This document shows positions 37,314 through 45,591 of a stretch of DNA of 64,000 bases, in pieces. Positions within the stretch are counted from its first letter, which is position 1. Each line of letters opens with the position of its first letter. The notes beneath the pieces are model-generated. The model was not told the DNA's origin, ran no database searches, and saw only the letters and a list, made by a program, of their open reading frames with translations. Source of the stretch: CBDDGJ01 sp965199285 (GTDB lineage Bacteria > Pseudomonadota > Alphaproteobacteria > RS24); contig OZ240687.1 in the NCBI GenBank assembly GCA_965199285.1, positions 1,736,001 through 1,800,000 on the forward strand. Direction: 5' to 3'. A program made the translations under genes and the position numbers.

Positions 37314-37787
37314 ATGGAACGCGTCCCAATAACCGCTGCTGGTCATGAGCAGCTTATTGAAGAAGTTCAGCGCTTGAAAGGCGGCGAACGCAAGCGTATT
37401 ATTGAAGCGATTGCCGAAGCCCGCGCGCATGGCGATTTATCAGAAAATGCCGAATATCATGCCGCCAAAGAGCAGCAAAGCCTTAATGAAGGGCGGATTA
37501 TGGAGCTGGAAGATATTTTGGGGCGCGCCGATGTGATTAATGTGCTGTCGCTTTCTGGCGACACGGTGAAATTTGGCGCGACGGTGGAATTAGCGGATGA
37601 AGATACGGATGAGGAATATTGTTATCAGATTGTCGGCGAATATGAAGCTAATGTTGAGGCGGGGCGAATCTCAATCGCTTCGCCCATCGCCCGCGCGCTC
37701 ATCGGCAAATCGGCAGGCGATAGTGTCGAGGTGCGCACGCCGGGCGGGCAGAAATCTTATGAAATTCTAAGCGTTGACTATAAGTAA
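37314..37787 (+). CDS. greA: Transcription elongation factor GreA
   Basis: 157 residues. N-terminal coiled coil (EQLIEEVQRLKGGERKRIIEAIAEARAHGDLSENAEYHAAKEQQ) whose acidic tip DLSENAEY reaches the polymerase channel, and a C-terminal FKBP-like domain with EYEANVEAGRISIASPIARALIGKSAGD. Rescues backtracked RNA polymerase. The carB-greA order is a frequent alphaproteobacterial arrangement. Confidence 0.97.
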   Translation: MERVPITAAGHEQLIEEVQRLKGGERKRIIEAIAEARAHGDLSENAEYHAAKEQQSLNEGRIMELEDILGRADVINVLSLSGDTVKFGATVELADEDTDEEYCYQIVGEYEANVEAGRISIASPIARALIGKSAGDSVEVRTPGGQKSYEILSVDYK

Positions 37788-37799
37788 GGCCGCGACAAA

Positions 37800-38432
37800 A
37801 TGACCCCATTGCATAAAAGTATCACGCAAGCTGAATGTCATAATCTGCCTTGGCAATATTTTTTATTTCGCAACCCGCTCACCAATGCGCAGATTCACGA
37901 AATTAAAACCGCAAATATTGATCGCGATCATTATATCACCGATGGCACCCGCGCTGGCAATAAAGACGGCGCGGATGGTAAGAATGAAAATGCGCGCGAA
38001 TATATAACCCGTAAAAATGCTGATCAGTATCCGCATCTCATGGGCTTTATTGAGGATATGCGCTCACCCGAAGTGCGCCATGCCATCGCCAGGCTGGTGG
38101 GTCACGATGATATGTTTGAAAATTCCTATGTGCGGTTGGAAATTTTGCACGATACCAAACAATTCTGGCTGGAGCCGCATTGCGATATTCCCGAAAAGCT
38201 GATCTCAAGCCTCATCTATATTAATGATACGGATGAAGATATAAATCTCGGCACAGATATGTATGACACTGACCTTAATTTGGTGGCAACGGTTCCGTTT
38301 GAGCATAATCTTGGCTATTTATTCGCAGGGTCAGACAAATGGCATGGGGTTGAAAAGGGGAAAAAAGTGAAAGTCGAACGCCGCGGCTTACAGCTCAACT
38401 ATGTCACTTTCGAAACCGACTGGCCGGTTTAA
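37800..38432 (+). CDS. 2-oxoglutarate/Fe(II)-dependent oxygenase-like protein
   Basis: 210 residues. HxD metal ligands in LEPHCDIPEKL (about 126-130), a second His in GSDKWHGVEKG and the Arg of VERRGLQLNYV provide a double-stranded beta-helix oxygenase pattern with Fe and 2OG ligands. Possible role: hydroxylating a small substrate; the target cannot be told. It begins 12 bases after greA and its final codons DWPV-stop lie inside a tandem 110-bp repeat. Confidence 0.7.
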   Translation: MTPLHKSITQAECHNLPWQYFLFRNPLTNAQIHEIKTANIDRDHYITDGTRAGNKDGADGKNENAREYITRKNADQYPHLMGFIEDMRSPEVRHAIARLVGHDDMFENSYVRLEILHDTKQFWLEPHCDIPEKLISSLIYINDTDEDINLGTDMYDTDLNLVATVPFEHNLGYLFAGSDKWHGVEKGKKVKVERRGLQLNYVTFETDWPV

Positions 38433-38658
38433 GGGTTTTTTCGTTCATGGGAACACCCTGACGGGTATTGCTGTTTTTCTCTCTCACGGCAGTGCCTTCG
38501 GCACGCCTGCGAGGGCGCGGCGAAACCGACTGGCCGGTTTAAGGGTTTTTTCGTTCATGGGAACACCCTGACGGGTATTGCTGTTTTTCTCTCTCACGGC
38601 AGTGCCTTCGGCACGCCTGCGAGGGTGCGGCGAAACCGACTGGCCGGTTTAAGGGTTT
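38411..38658 (+). repeat. 110-bp tandem repeat spanning a gene end, terminator and hairpin element
   Basis: Unit 1 (38411-38520) and unit 2 (38521-38630) differ at one base (C at 38516 versus T at 38626); a third partial unit of 28 bases follows (38631-38658). Each unit starts with the last codons and stop of the 2OG gene, includes a terminator hairpin and the GGC-A-GTGCC hairpin element. It looks like a recent unequal duplication. Confidence 0.92.
38413..38440 (+). terminator. Terminator overlapping the stop of the 2OG oxygenase gene
   Basis: AAACCG (38413-38418) pairs with CGGTTT (38425-38430); the TAA stop completes at 38432 and TTTTT-rich sequence follows (38436 on). Repeated at 38523 and partly at 38633, giving three hairpins in a row. 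Confidence 0.65.
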
Positions 38659-38663
38659 CTGCT

Positions 38664-38691
38664 TTGACATTATAACGCTTTATGATAATAT
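38664..38691 (+). promoter_or_regulatory. Promoter for structured RNA candidate
   Basis: TTGACA (38664-38669) is a perfect -35, followed by a 16-nt spacer and TAATAT (38686-38691) as -10. It is just downstream of the repeat. The predicted start is near 38698, at the first hairpin of the candidate RNA. Confidence 0.6.
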
Positions 38692-38697
38692 GCTTGC

Positions 38698-39069
38698 TGT
38701 GTTGAGCAATCTCGACACTGGGGGATTAGAACCCCTCATCGCAATGTGGCTGCATGACACAGCCATAAATAAAAGTCACTCCGATAAATTATAGGGGTGC
38801 GTAACGTCGTTGCTACCTGGTCGGGGTGACGGCGTTATAAAACAGGTCACCCGACTAAAAGCGTCGTGGCTATTCATTGTGATGGTTGTTCTAACACCCC
38901 GGCACCAACTATTTTGCAAAAAATATGTTGGTTGCCATCGCGTTAAATTATGTCGGGGTGAGAGCGCTATATAAGAAGTGAAAGCTAAAACCGCTCTAGA
39001 AACGCAAAGATAAACACAACCACCCCGACACCTGATGTTAGGGACGCAAATATTAATGCGCCCCTTTTT
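38698..39069 (+). ncRNA. Candidate structured non-coding RNA, about 370 nt
   Basis: No protein frame fits. From the promoter's predicted start the sequence folds into successive hairpins: GTGTTGAG/CTCGACAC (38699-38718), GGGG/CCCC around ATTAGAA (38720-38735), TGGCTG/CAGCCA, GTCGGGGTGAC/GTCACCCGAC (38820-38855), and GATGG...CCATC enclosing ACCAAC/GTTGGT with a long A/T stem (38881-38939). GTCGGGGTGA also recurs at 38952-38961 and its complement CACCCCGAC near 39021. It ends in an intrinsic terminator. Not tmRNA, RNase P or SRP RNA by motifs; family unknown. Confidence 0.6.
39041..39069 (+). terminator. Terminator of the candidate ncRNA
   Basis: GGGACGCA (39041-39048) pairs with TGCGCCCC (39057-39064) with one A-C mismatch, followed by TTTTT. 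Orientation is plus, away from the minus-strand GH43 gene, so it terminates the ncRNA. Confidence 0.72.
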
Positions 39070-39098
39070 AATATCAAACCGCTACAGGATTATGATGA

Positions 39099-40541
39099 TT
39101 ATGAGCGACTAAGCGGAATGAGCCTTGGTATTGGGGTTCCAAAATCTGGAGTACTGTTCCAAGTGAATTTTTGGGTTTGAATCCATCTTGACCATCCAGC
39201 ACCATTATATCGAGCGGTGTGATAGACGATCCAATCACTGGTGCCATCGTTCACAAATGAGACATGACCCATTCCATATGGTCCGGCAATACCCGCGCCA
39301 CTATTAAATACAGGTTGATTGTGTTTTTGCCAACAAGCAGGCTTTAGCAAATCTTTTTGGCTGTTTCCTATGAAGGTGAAACGTCCGAGACAATAATCAT
39401 TTGTCCAACTCCCATTTGCGGCATAAAGGATATGCGGGGTACCGTCTGGCGCTTTAAGAATCTGGGGACCTTCATTGATTTCTATATTCGTTGCGGGGTT
39501 TCCCGAAGGATCGTGTGTGGGTTTCTCCCAATCGTAGAATGTGTCGCAAATCGTAACAGCCTCTCCTATTTTTGTTATCGCGGTCGGCGTTAAATTAACT
39601 TCACATATTTTCAAAACTTGCCTGTTCCAATTGCCATCGGGTTGTGATGACCATATAAAATATAGCCCGTCTCCATATTCCAGAAAGGTACCATCTATTG
39701 CGAAGTGTTCTGTCTCAAACCGAAAAGGATTTCCAAAGGAACCGGTAGGGTCAGCGCTACTTGCAATATACATTTGCATATCTGCATATTCATTCGGCCG
39801 GATTCCAGTACCTGTTGATGCAGCATAAACGACATACCAAGTGCCATCTATATGGTGCAGTTCGGGCGCCCACACATGCGGACGGTCTGGAGACTCGATA
39901 ATTCTTGTCTTCGCTTTAGGTTTGCCAATATTTTGTATACTATCTGCAGTATTGACATATATATTACTGCCACCAGAGTAACAATAGTAATATTTTGAAC
40001 CATTAGGATCTTTTACAACCCACGGGTCGTGACCCTCATTCACAATGGGATTTATAAATGTGTCTTTGCCTAATGAAATATCCTCTCGCTTAATCACTCT
40101 CCAAAATGTGCTTGATAATGTATTATCATTAACTAAATCTACGCTCATAAATTCTGAATCGGATTTTAAGGTGTGACCATTTAGATAATGTCCTTCGCCT
40201 TGGTTGTTAAACTGGTAATATCCGTCTGCGTTTTTTGTGACACGCCATCGAGTTCCAGAGAAGCCATCCCCTGTTGATTTTACTAGGCTTACAGAACTGT
40301 TATGAACATTCCCATCTAAAAAACGGTTATTCCCCTTTTCGTAGTTCAGGCATTTGAAATAATGAAAGTTGCCTTCCGTCTTATCAACCTGCCATAATGT
40401 TCCAGAGCTTTCCTCATCCATAAAACTATATGATAGATCGACCAAATTGCTGTTGTTCGTATGCCCCTCCAGAAATCTATAATTTGGTCTATCTCCAATA
40501 CACTGCAAAACAAAAACATCACCTACATTTAAGTCTACCAT
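39099..40541 (-). CDS. GH43-family glycosidase-like protein with N-terminal beta-trefoil
   Basis: 480 residues. Residues about 10-150 hold three similar repeats (YRFLEGHT...GTLWQV, NRFLDGNV...GTRWRV, HYLNGHTL...STFWRV), a beta-trefoil likely to bind carbohydrate. The rest is a five-bladed propeller of GH43 type: HDPW (Asp172, base), AIDGT (Asp283) and NEGP (Glu357, acid) match the catalytic triad, so arabinofuranosidase/xylosidase activity is likely. No signal peptide is seen, which is unusual for such an enzyme. AT-rich, isolated: probably acquired. Confidence 0.8.
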   Translation of the reverse strand: MVDLNVGDVFVLQCIGDRPNYRFLEGHTNNSNLVDLSYSFMDEESSGTLWQVDKTEGNFHYFKCLNYEKGNNRFLDGNVHNSSVSLVKSTGDGFSGTRWRVTKNADGYYQFNNQGEGHYLNGHTLKSDSEFMSVDLVNDNTLSSTFWRVIKREDISLGKDTFINPIVNEGHDPWVVKDPNGSKYYYCYSGGSNIYVNTADSIQNIGKPKAKTRIIESPDRPHVWAPELHHIDGTWYVVYAASTGTGIRPNEYADMQMYIASSADPTGSFGNPFRFETEHFAIDGTFLEYGDGLYFIWSSQPDGNWNRQVLKICEVNLTPTAITKIGEAVTICDTFYDWEKPTHDPSGNPATNIEINEGPQILKAPDGTPHILYAANGSWTNDYCLGRFTFIGNSQKDLLKPACWQKHNQPVFNSGAGIAGPYGMGHVSFVNDGTSDWIVYHTARYNGAGWSRWIQTQKFTWNSTPDFGTPIPRLIPLSRS

Positions 40542-40751
40542 TTCTTTTTATCCTTATAATAATTGCTAAAATTTTGACGCTTATACACATCACTATATAA
40601 TCGCCACGACTATTAAGTTCATCTCAGTTCCAGAGCCTCATAAATCTCTCTGTCACCTGAAACTATTTTAATGATTTTATTGTAACTATATTTCTACTAT
40701 AAGATGATAAGGTTAAAATATGCCTGTAATTACAAATCTCTTTATATAAAA

Positions 40752-41102
40752 GCAGATGGTCTATAAGCCGGGTTCTGTATTGTTCATGAAAATAAACAAT
40801 GGCAGTCATTCATCTAGGCGCCGCATTACTGCGGCGCTCGTGCAACCTACCCGCATGACAATCCGGAAACATGATAACGTCACGCCTATTTGGTCTCGCT
40901 CCCGATGGGGTTTGCCCTGCCATCTCTGTTACCAGATATGCGGTGCGCTCTTACCGCACCTTTTCACCCTTACCCGAAGGCGGTATATTTTCTGCGGCAC
41001 TTTCCCTCAGGTCACCCTGGCCGGGGGTTACCCGGCATCGTATTTCCGTGGAGCCCGGACTTTCCTCTTCCCCAAAAGAGAAGCGACTGCCCGACCATCT
41101 GC
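40752..41102 (-). ncRNA. rnpB: RNase P RNA
   Basis: Minus strand. The conserved 5' core GAGGAAAGTCCGGGCTCC lies at about 41050-41067 and the 3' core with ACCCGGCTTATAGACC near 40757-40772. P1 pairs GCAGATGGTC (5' end) with GACCATCTGC (3' end). CR-type loops such as AGAGATGGCAGGGCAAACCCC are visible. Catalyses 5' maturation of tRNA. About 351 nt, type A. The 5' end is only 11 bases from the amidase stop, so its promoter must lie in the amidase coding tail. Confidence 0.96.
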
Positions 41103-41112
41103 ATGGTTTGGC

Positions 41113-41802
41113 TTAGCAAGCCGCCAGCAGTGATGCAAGTATATTTTGGGTTTGCGGGTCAGCAATGCCATCAATACGGGCAGGGCGGAAATGCCGTTGA
41201 AAGGCTTTGATGACAATGTGGGTTTGTTCATCATCGCTGCCGGTAAGCGCGATGGAATAGCCAAAATCTCGTAATTGCTGTTGGATTGTGCTTATATCGC
41301 GCGAGCTATGGTCTATCGGTGGATGATCTGTTGGGTCAACCCACAGGCCGATGCCGGCTTGCGCCAAACGCTGCCATGAAAGTGCCTCACCAGGGTCGAT
41401 TTTGCGCTCAGGGGCAATATCGCTATGGCCTAAAACATAGCGTGGCAAAATCTGATGACGGGTGATAATGTCCAACGACAGGGCGATCAGGCTTTGTATT
41501 TGCGCTTCCGGATAGTGGGTCATCTGCCCCTTATCATCATGACCTAAATGTTCAAGCTCAATGCCGATGCTGGCGCTGTTAATATCATCAATACCATGCC
41601 AATGCGAAACGCCGGCATGCCAAGCCCGATATTGCTCATCGACCAGTTTTATCACTTCGCCCCTTTGATCGATAAAATAATGTGTTGATACTTTTGCCTG
41701 CCGATCACACAGGCGCGCCAAGGCGGCTGCACGGGGCATCTGGGTGTAATGTAAAATGAGTAGCGAAATCGGCAAACACCGTTCATCATAATTGGGCGAC
41801 AT
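41113..41802 (-). CDS. N-acetylmuramoyl-L-alanine amidase (Amidase_2) with PG-binding domain
   Basis: 229 residues. Zinc amidase: ILHYTQM supplies the first His, LGHSDIAPERKIDPG the final His and Asp; THYFIDQRGEVIKLVDE and WHAGVSHW are typical. The C-terminal half (SSRDISTIQQQLRDFGYSIALTG...AFQRHFRPARIDGIADPQT) is a peptidoglycan-binding domain. Cleaves muramyl-alanine bonds in cell-wall recycling. No signal peptide, so AmpD-like cytosolic form. The start overlaps the EamA stop by one base. Confidence 0.93.
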   Translation of the reverse strand: MSPNYDERCLPISLLILHYTQMPRAAALARLCDRQAKVSTHYFIDQRGEVIKLVDEQYRAWHAGVSHWHGIDDINSASIGIELEHLGHDDKGQMTHYPEAQIQSLIALSLDIITRHQILPRYVLGHSDIAPERKIDPGEALSWQRLAQAGIGLWVDPTDHPPIDHSSRDISTIQQQLRDFGYSIALTGSDDEQTHIVIKAFQRHFRPARIDGIADPQTQNILASLLAAC

Positions 41803-42680
41803 TACAAAACCGCCCCTTCGGACGCAAATTCCCGCTTGCGAATAGCGATAATCAGCACCCCAAGCAGAGTCAGCGCCCCACCAAGCCAGAAGCGGCTGCC
41901 GAGATCATCCCCCCAAAAGAGCACTCCAAACACAATCCCGAATATAGGGGCGAGAAGGGTCAGAGGTGAAATCAGGGTTACATCATAGCGCTGCAAAAGA
42001 TAATACATCCCCGCATGGCCAATCAGGCTCGCGCCAAGAGCGGTATAGAATATGCCGCCAATCGCCGCCGGACTTGCCGTCATCACAGCTTCAATCTGGC
42101 CGCTTTCAAACAACGCCGAGACCAGAAATAAAAGCGGCCAAGACAGCATCGCAATCCATGATTGCATTTGAAAAACCGCAATATCGGCGCTGAGCCGTTT
42201 CATAATGATTGTGCCAATCGAGCCGATAAAAGCGCATAAAACAACCATGCCAAGCCCCAAACGTTCATCAATAATGGCAGGGTCAAAACTAATGACCATC
42301 ACCCCCAAAAACGCCATAATAATGCCAATCCAGCGCCGCCATTGCACCTGTTCTTTTAACCAGATGATTGATAAAATCGTCGCAAAAGGAACCCCTAGCT
42401 GTGTCGCGACAGCAACCGCCGAAACATTATCCGATAAAGCCATGCCGCCATAAAATAGAGAAAAATGTGCCGAGCCCATAAATAGTGAAATCAGCGCCAC
42501 TTCTTTCATATTGCCGCGCACAGGCTTCAAAAAGGGCAGCAAGATTAGTGCCAGTAGCACATACCGCAATGCAGTGAAAAAAATTGGTGGAATTTCCTCA
42601 ACACTGGCTTTGCCCGCCACAAAGGTAAACCCCCAGATGAGACAGATAAAAACCAGAAACCCTATATGATGTGTCGCCAT
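41802..42680 (-). CDS. EamA/DMT family transporter
   Basis: 292 residues with about ten hydrophobic helices in two EamA repeats (FLVFICLIWGFTFVAGKASVEEIPP at the start; LLFLVSALFESGQIEAV and TLISPLTLLAPIFGIVFGVLFWGDDL later). Exports or imports small metabolites; substrate unknown. Its stop overlaps the amidase start (TAATG), so the two share a transcript. Confidence 0.92.
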   Translation of the reverse strand: MATHHIGFLVFICLIWGFTFVAGKASVEEIPPIFFTALRYVLLALILLPFLKPVRGNMKEVALISLFMGSAHFSLFYGGMALSDNVSAVAVATQLGVPFATILSIIWLKEQVQWRRWIGIIMAFLGVMVISFDPAIIDERLGLGMVVLCAFIGSIGTIIMKRLSADIAVFQMQSWIAMLSWPLLFLVSALFESGQIEAVMTASPAAIGGIFYTALGASLIGHAGMYYLLQRYDVTLISPLTLLAPIFGIVFGVLFWGDDLGSRFWLGGALTLLGVLIIAIRKREFASEGAVL

Positions 42681-42727
42681 AGTAAATTACCTCTAGCACA
42701 GGCGCTGTAATCAGGCTAGAAAGAAGC

Positions 42728-43393
42728 ATGACCTATCCGGCACTTTTATTTGACCTTGATGGCACGATCGCAGATACTGCCCCGGATCTGTTTGCGGCGA
42801 TGAACCATGTGTTGCCGCAATATGATGGTACGCCGATTGCGGATGGCATGACAGATGGTCTGATTGGAGGTGGCGCGCGGCTTATTCTCAAACGTGGTTT
42901 CGAATTAAACAATATTTCGCTGGCAGATGATGTTTTGGATGAGGCAACCGAAAAAATGGTGGATTATTATAGCCAGCATATTGATGAGCATAGTCGGGTT
43001 TATCCGCATCTATATGCGTTTTTGGAACATGCCCATGCTCAAAAAACCCCTATGGCTGTGGTCACCAATAAGCGGGAACTATTGGCTACCAAACTTTTAT
43101 CTCGTTTAGGTATGGATAAATTTTTTGATGTTCTGATTGGCGGCGATACACTTGCACAGGCGAAGCCCCACCCTCTTCCTTTGCGGGAAGCCTGCACACG
43201 GCTTGGGGTGACGACAGATAATGCGATTATGATTGGTGACAGCGAGATCGATGCCACTGCCGCCCAAAACGCATCAATCAAGTGCATTTGTGTATCTTTC
43301 GGTTATCGAAGTGTGAACCTAGACCAACTCGCCGCCACCGCGATTATTGATGATTATCGTGAATTAGATGCCACAATCAGAACTCTATTGTGA
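42728..43393 (+). CDS. gph: HAD phosphatase, phosphoglycolate phosphatase-like
   Basis: 221 residues. HAD motif I LLFDLDGTIADTAPDL, motif II VVTNKR, motif III/IV KPHPLPLREA and IMIGDSEIDATAAQNA. Length and cap domain match Gph-type phosphatases that dephosphorylate 2-phosphoglycolate, but other sugar phosphates are possible. Divergent from the EamA gene and convergent with ubiG. Confidence 0.87.
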   Translation: MTYPALLFDLDGTIADTAPDLFAAMNHVLPQYDGTPIADGMTDGLIGGGARLILKRGFELNNISLADDVLDEATEKMVDYYSQHIDEHSRVYPHLYAFLEHAHAQKTPMAVVTNKRELLATKLLSRLGMDKFFDVLIGGDTLAQAKPHPLPLREACTRLGVTTDNAIMIGDSEIDATAAQNASIKCICVSFGYRSVNLDQLAATAIIDDYRELDATIRTLL

Positions 43394-43499
43394 GGGATGC
43401 AGCAAGCAGGATTAGAGATGTCGCAAGCCTTTCTTTTTCATTATAATATTGAGTAAGGTTTCTTTCTTTGACATCATCCCGTTTTAGAATGCCCTGAAC

Positions 43500-44228
43500 C
43501 TAACAATGAGTGACAATGCCCATATAATTCACCCCCATATCACCGCTTAAGTTCCATTGGTTCAAAAGCGGGTTAAAACTAACGCCGGTTGATTGGGCGA
43601 GCTGTAAATTATGGCGGGTTAAGCCTTGCTCCAATTCTTGCGGGGTGATGAATTTATGCCAATCATGCGTGCCACGCGGTAGCCAGCGCAAAATATATTC
43701 CGCCCCGATAATCGCCAGCGCAAAAGATTTTGCAGTGCGGTTAAGCGTGGCGATAAACATCAGCCCGTCCGGTTTGAGAAGCTGCGCGGTTGAAGCCAAA
43801 AACAGGTCAAGATCAGCGACATGTTCCATCACTTCCATATTCAAAATAACGTCAAATTGCTTGCCCGTTTGCGACAGCGCTTCCGCCGTATCACACTGGT
43901 AATCAATTTCTAATTCATGCTTTTGGGCATAATTCTTCGCCGTGTTAATATTGGCATCACTGGCATCAAGACCAGTGACGCGCGCCCCCAAACGCGCCAT
44001 CGGCACAGATAAAAGCCCGCCGCCGCAGCCAATATCAAGAATTTCAATATCCTTAAACGAGGGTGATTTCGCCTCTGCCAGCTTGAAATGCGATTTTATA
44101 TTGGTGCAAATATAATCCAGCCGCACGGGGTTAAACTTATGCAAGGGCTTGAATTGCCCTTCCGGATTCCACCATTCATCCGCCATGGCGGTGAATTTAT
44201 CGATTTCATCTTGGTCTATGGTTGACAT
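43500..44228 (-). CDS. ubiG: Ubiquinone biosynthesis O-methyltransferase UbiG
   Basis: 242 residues from the ATG at 44228; a longer form from 44285 is possible but lacks an SD. SAM-binding motif EILDIGCGGGLLSVPMARLGARVTGLD, then FDVILNMEVMEHVADLD. Conserved UbiG parts EWWNPEGQFKPLHKFNPVRLDYI and NRTAKSFALAIIGAEYILRWLPRGTHDW. Methylates the ring hydroxyls in ubiquinone synthesis. Divergent from lysC. Distance from COQ4 shows scattered ubi genes. Confidence 0.96.
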   Translation of the reverse strand: MSTIDQDEIDKFTAMADEWWNPEGQFKPLHKFNPVRLDYICTNIKSHFKLAEAKSPSFKDIEILDIGCGGGLLSVPMARLGARVTGLDASDANINTAKNYAQKHELEIDYQCDTAEALSQTGKQFDVILNMEVMEHVADLDLFLASTAQLLKPDGLMFIATLNRTAKSFALAIIGAEYILRWLPRGTHDWHKFITPQELEQGLTRHNLQLAQSTGVSFNPLLNQWNLSGDMGVNYMGIVTHC

Positions 44229-44306
44229 CAGTTTCTTGCCATTTTTATCTGTTTCGGTTAAGGGTTGCGCATTATTATACAGCATAATGAGAAAAAGGGA
44301 AAACCA

Positions 44307-45569
44307 ATGGCGCGTATTGTCATGAAATTTGGCGGCACATCGGTGGGCGATAGTGAGCGTATCCGCAATGTTGTGGCGCATGTGGCGCGTGAAGTTGCGG
44401 CCGGTCATGAAGTGGCGGTGGTCGTGTCGGCAATGGCGGGCGAGACCAACCGATTGGTTGGGCTTACCCGTGACATTGCGCCCCTGCATGATACCCGCGA
44501 ATATGATACGGTGGTTGCGGCGGGCGAGCAGGTAAGCTGTGGCTTATTGGCAATGGCGCTGATGGATATGGATATTGCCGCGCGTAGCTGGATGGGGTGG
44601 CAAATCCCCATCCATACCAGTGACCAGCATGGCAGCGCCCGCATTTTGGATATTGATGTAAGCGCGATGGAAGCCCAATTTGCCGAAGGGCGCGTGGCGG
44701 TGGTCGCGGGCTTTCAAGGCATTTCGGATAAGGGGCGGATTACCACATTAGGGCGCGGCGGCTCTGATACCAGCGCGGTGGCACTGGCGGCGGCCTTAAA
44801 GGCGGATAGGTGCGATATTTATACCGATGTTGATGGCGTTTATACAACCGATCCGCGCATGATAGAAAAGGCCCGTAAACTGTCTCGCATTTCCTATGAA
44901 GAAATGCTAGAAATGGCGAGTCTGGGGGCGAAAGTTTTGCAAACCCGCTCGGTCGAGCTTGCGATGGCACAAAATGTACGTCTGCACGTCCGCTCCAGCT
45001 TTGCAGCGCCAGCTATTACGCCAGATGCGCCAGATGATATTTGTGGTACGTTAATTTGTAATGAGGAAGAGATTATGGAACAGGAAGTGGTAAGCGGTAT
45101 CGCCTATGCCCGCGATGAAGCCAAAGTCACCCTTTGGGATGTGCCGGATGAACCCGGCGTTGCCGCGCATATTTTCACAATTTTGGCAGATGCCGCGATT
45201 AATGTTGATATGATTGTCCAAAATATTGCCTCCAATGACCAGAATACCGATATGACCTTCACCGTGACGGCGGATGATTTGCCGCGCGCCCTAAGCGTGA
45301 TTGAGGCAGCGCAAGGTGAGATTAAGTGTCGCGGGGTGGAGCATAAAACCAATATGGCAAAAATCTCCATCATCGGGATTGGGATGCGCTCACATGCCGG
45401 CGTGGCGCAAAAAATGTTCCAGATTTTAGCGCAAGAAAATATTAATATTCATGTCATTTCCACTTCCGAAATTAAACTGAGCGTGCTGATTGATAGCGAA
45501 TATACCGAGCTTGCGGTGCGCGCTTTGCATAGCGGCTTTGGGCTTGATGAGGATAAGGGCGTAGCCTAG
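44307..45569 (+). CDS. lysC: Aspartate kinase
   Basis: 420 residues, family-typical. Kinase domain with VMKFGGTSVGDSERIRNV, VVSAMAGETNRL, and ITTLGRGGSDTSAVALAAAL; two C-terminal ACT domains (about 270-410) bind the feedback inhibitor lysine or threonine. First step of the aspartate pathway to lysine, threonine and methionine. Start at ATG 44307 with AAGGGA upstream. ptsP follows after 22 bases, a common alphaproteobacterial neighbour. Confidence 0.96.
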   Translation: MARIVMKFGGTSVGDSERIRNVVAHVAREVAAGHEVAVVVSAMAGETNRLVGLTRDIAPLHDTREYDTVVAAGEQVSCGLLAMALMDMDIAARSWMGWQIPIHTSDQHGSARILDIDVSAMEAQFAEGRVAVVAGFQGISDKGRITTLGRGGSDTSAVALAAALKADRCDIYTDVDGVYTTDPRMIEKARKLSRISYEEMLEMASLGAKVLQTRSVELAMAQNVRLHVRSSFAAPAITPDAPDDICGTLICNEEEIMEQEVVSGIAYARDEAKVTLWDVPDEPGVAAHIFTILADAAINVDMIVQNIASNDQNTDMTFTVTADDLPRALSVIEAAQGEIKCRGVEHKTNMAKISIIGIGMRSHAGVAQKMFQILAQENINIHVISTSEIKLSVLIDSEYTELAVRALHSGFGLDEDKGVA

Positions 45570-45591
45570 CCTAGGCTATTCGTAAAAGACA

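Noticed and set aside
38411..38658. CRISPR array
   Set aside because: Only 2.25 tandem units of 110 bp with no unique spacers or cas genes.
38698..39069. tmRNA (ssrA)
   Set aside because: No tRNA-like ends, CCA or tag-peptide frame of the alphaproteobacterial two-piece type.
40756..41210. Several ORFs across rnpB
   Set aside because: They are shadows of RNase P RNA, which has clear conserved core sequence on the minus strand.
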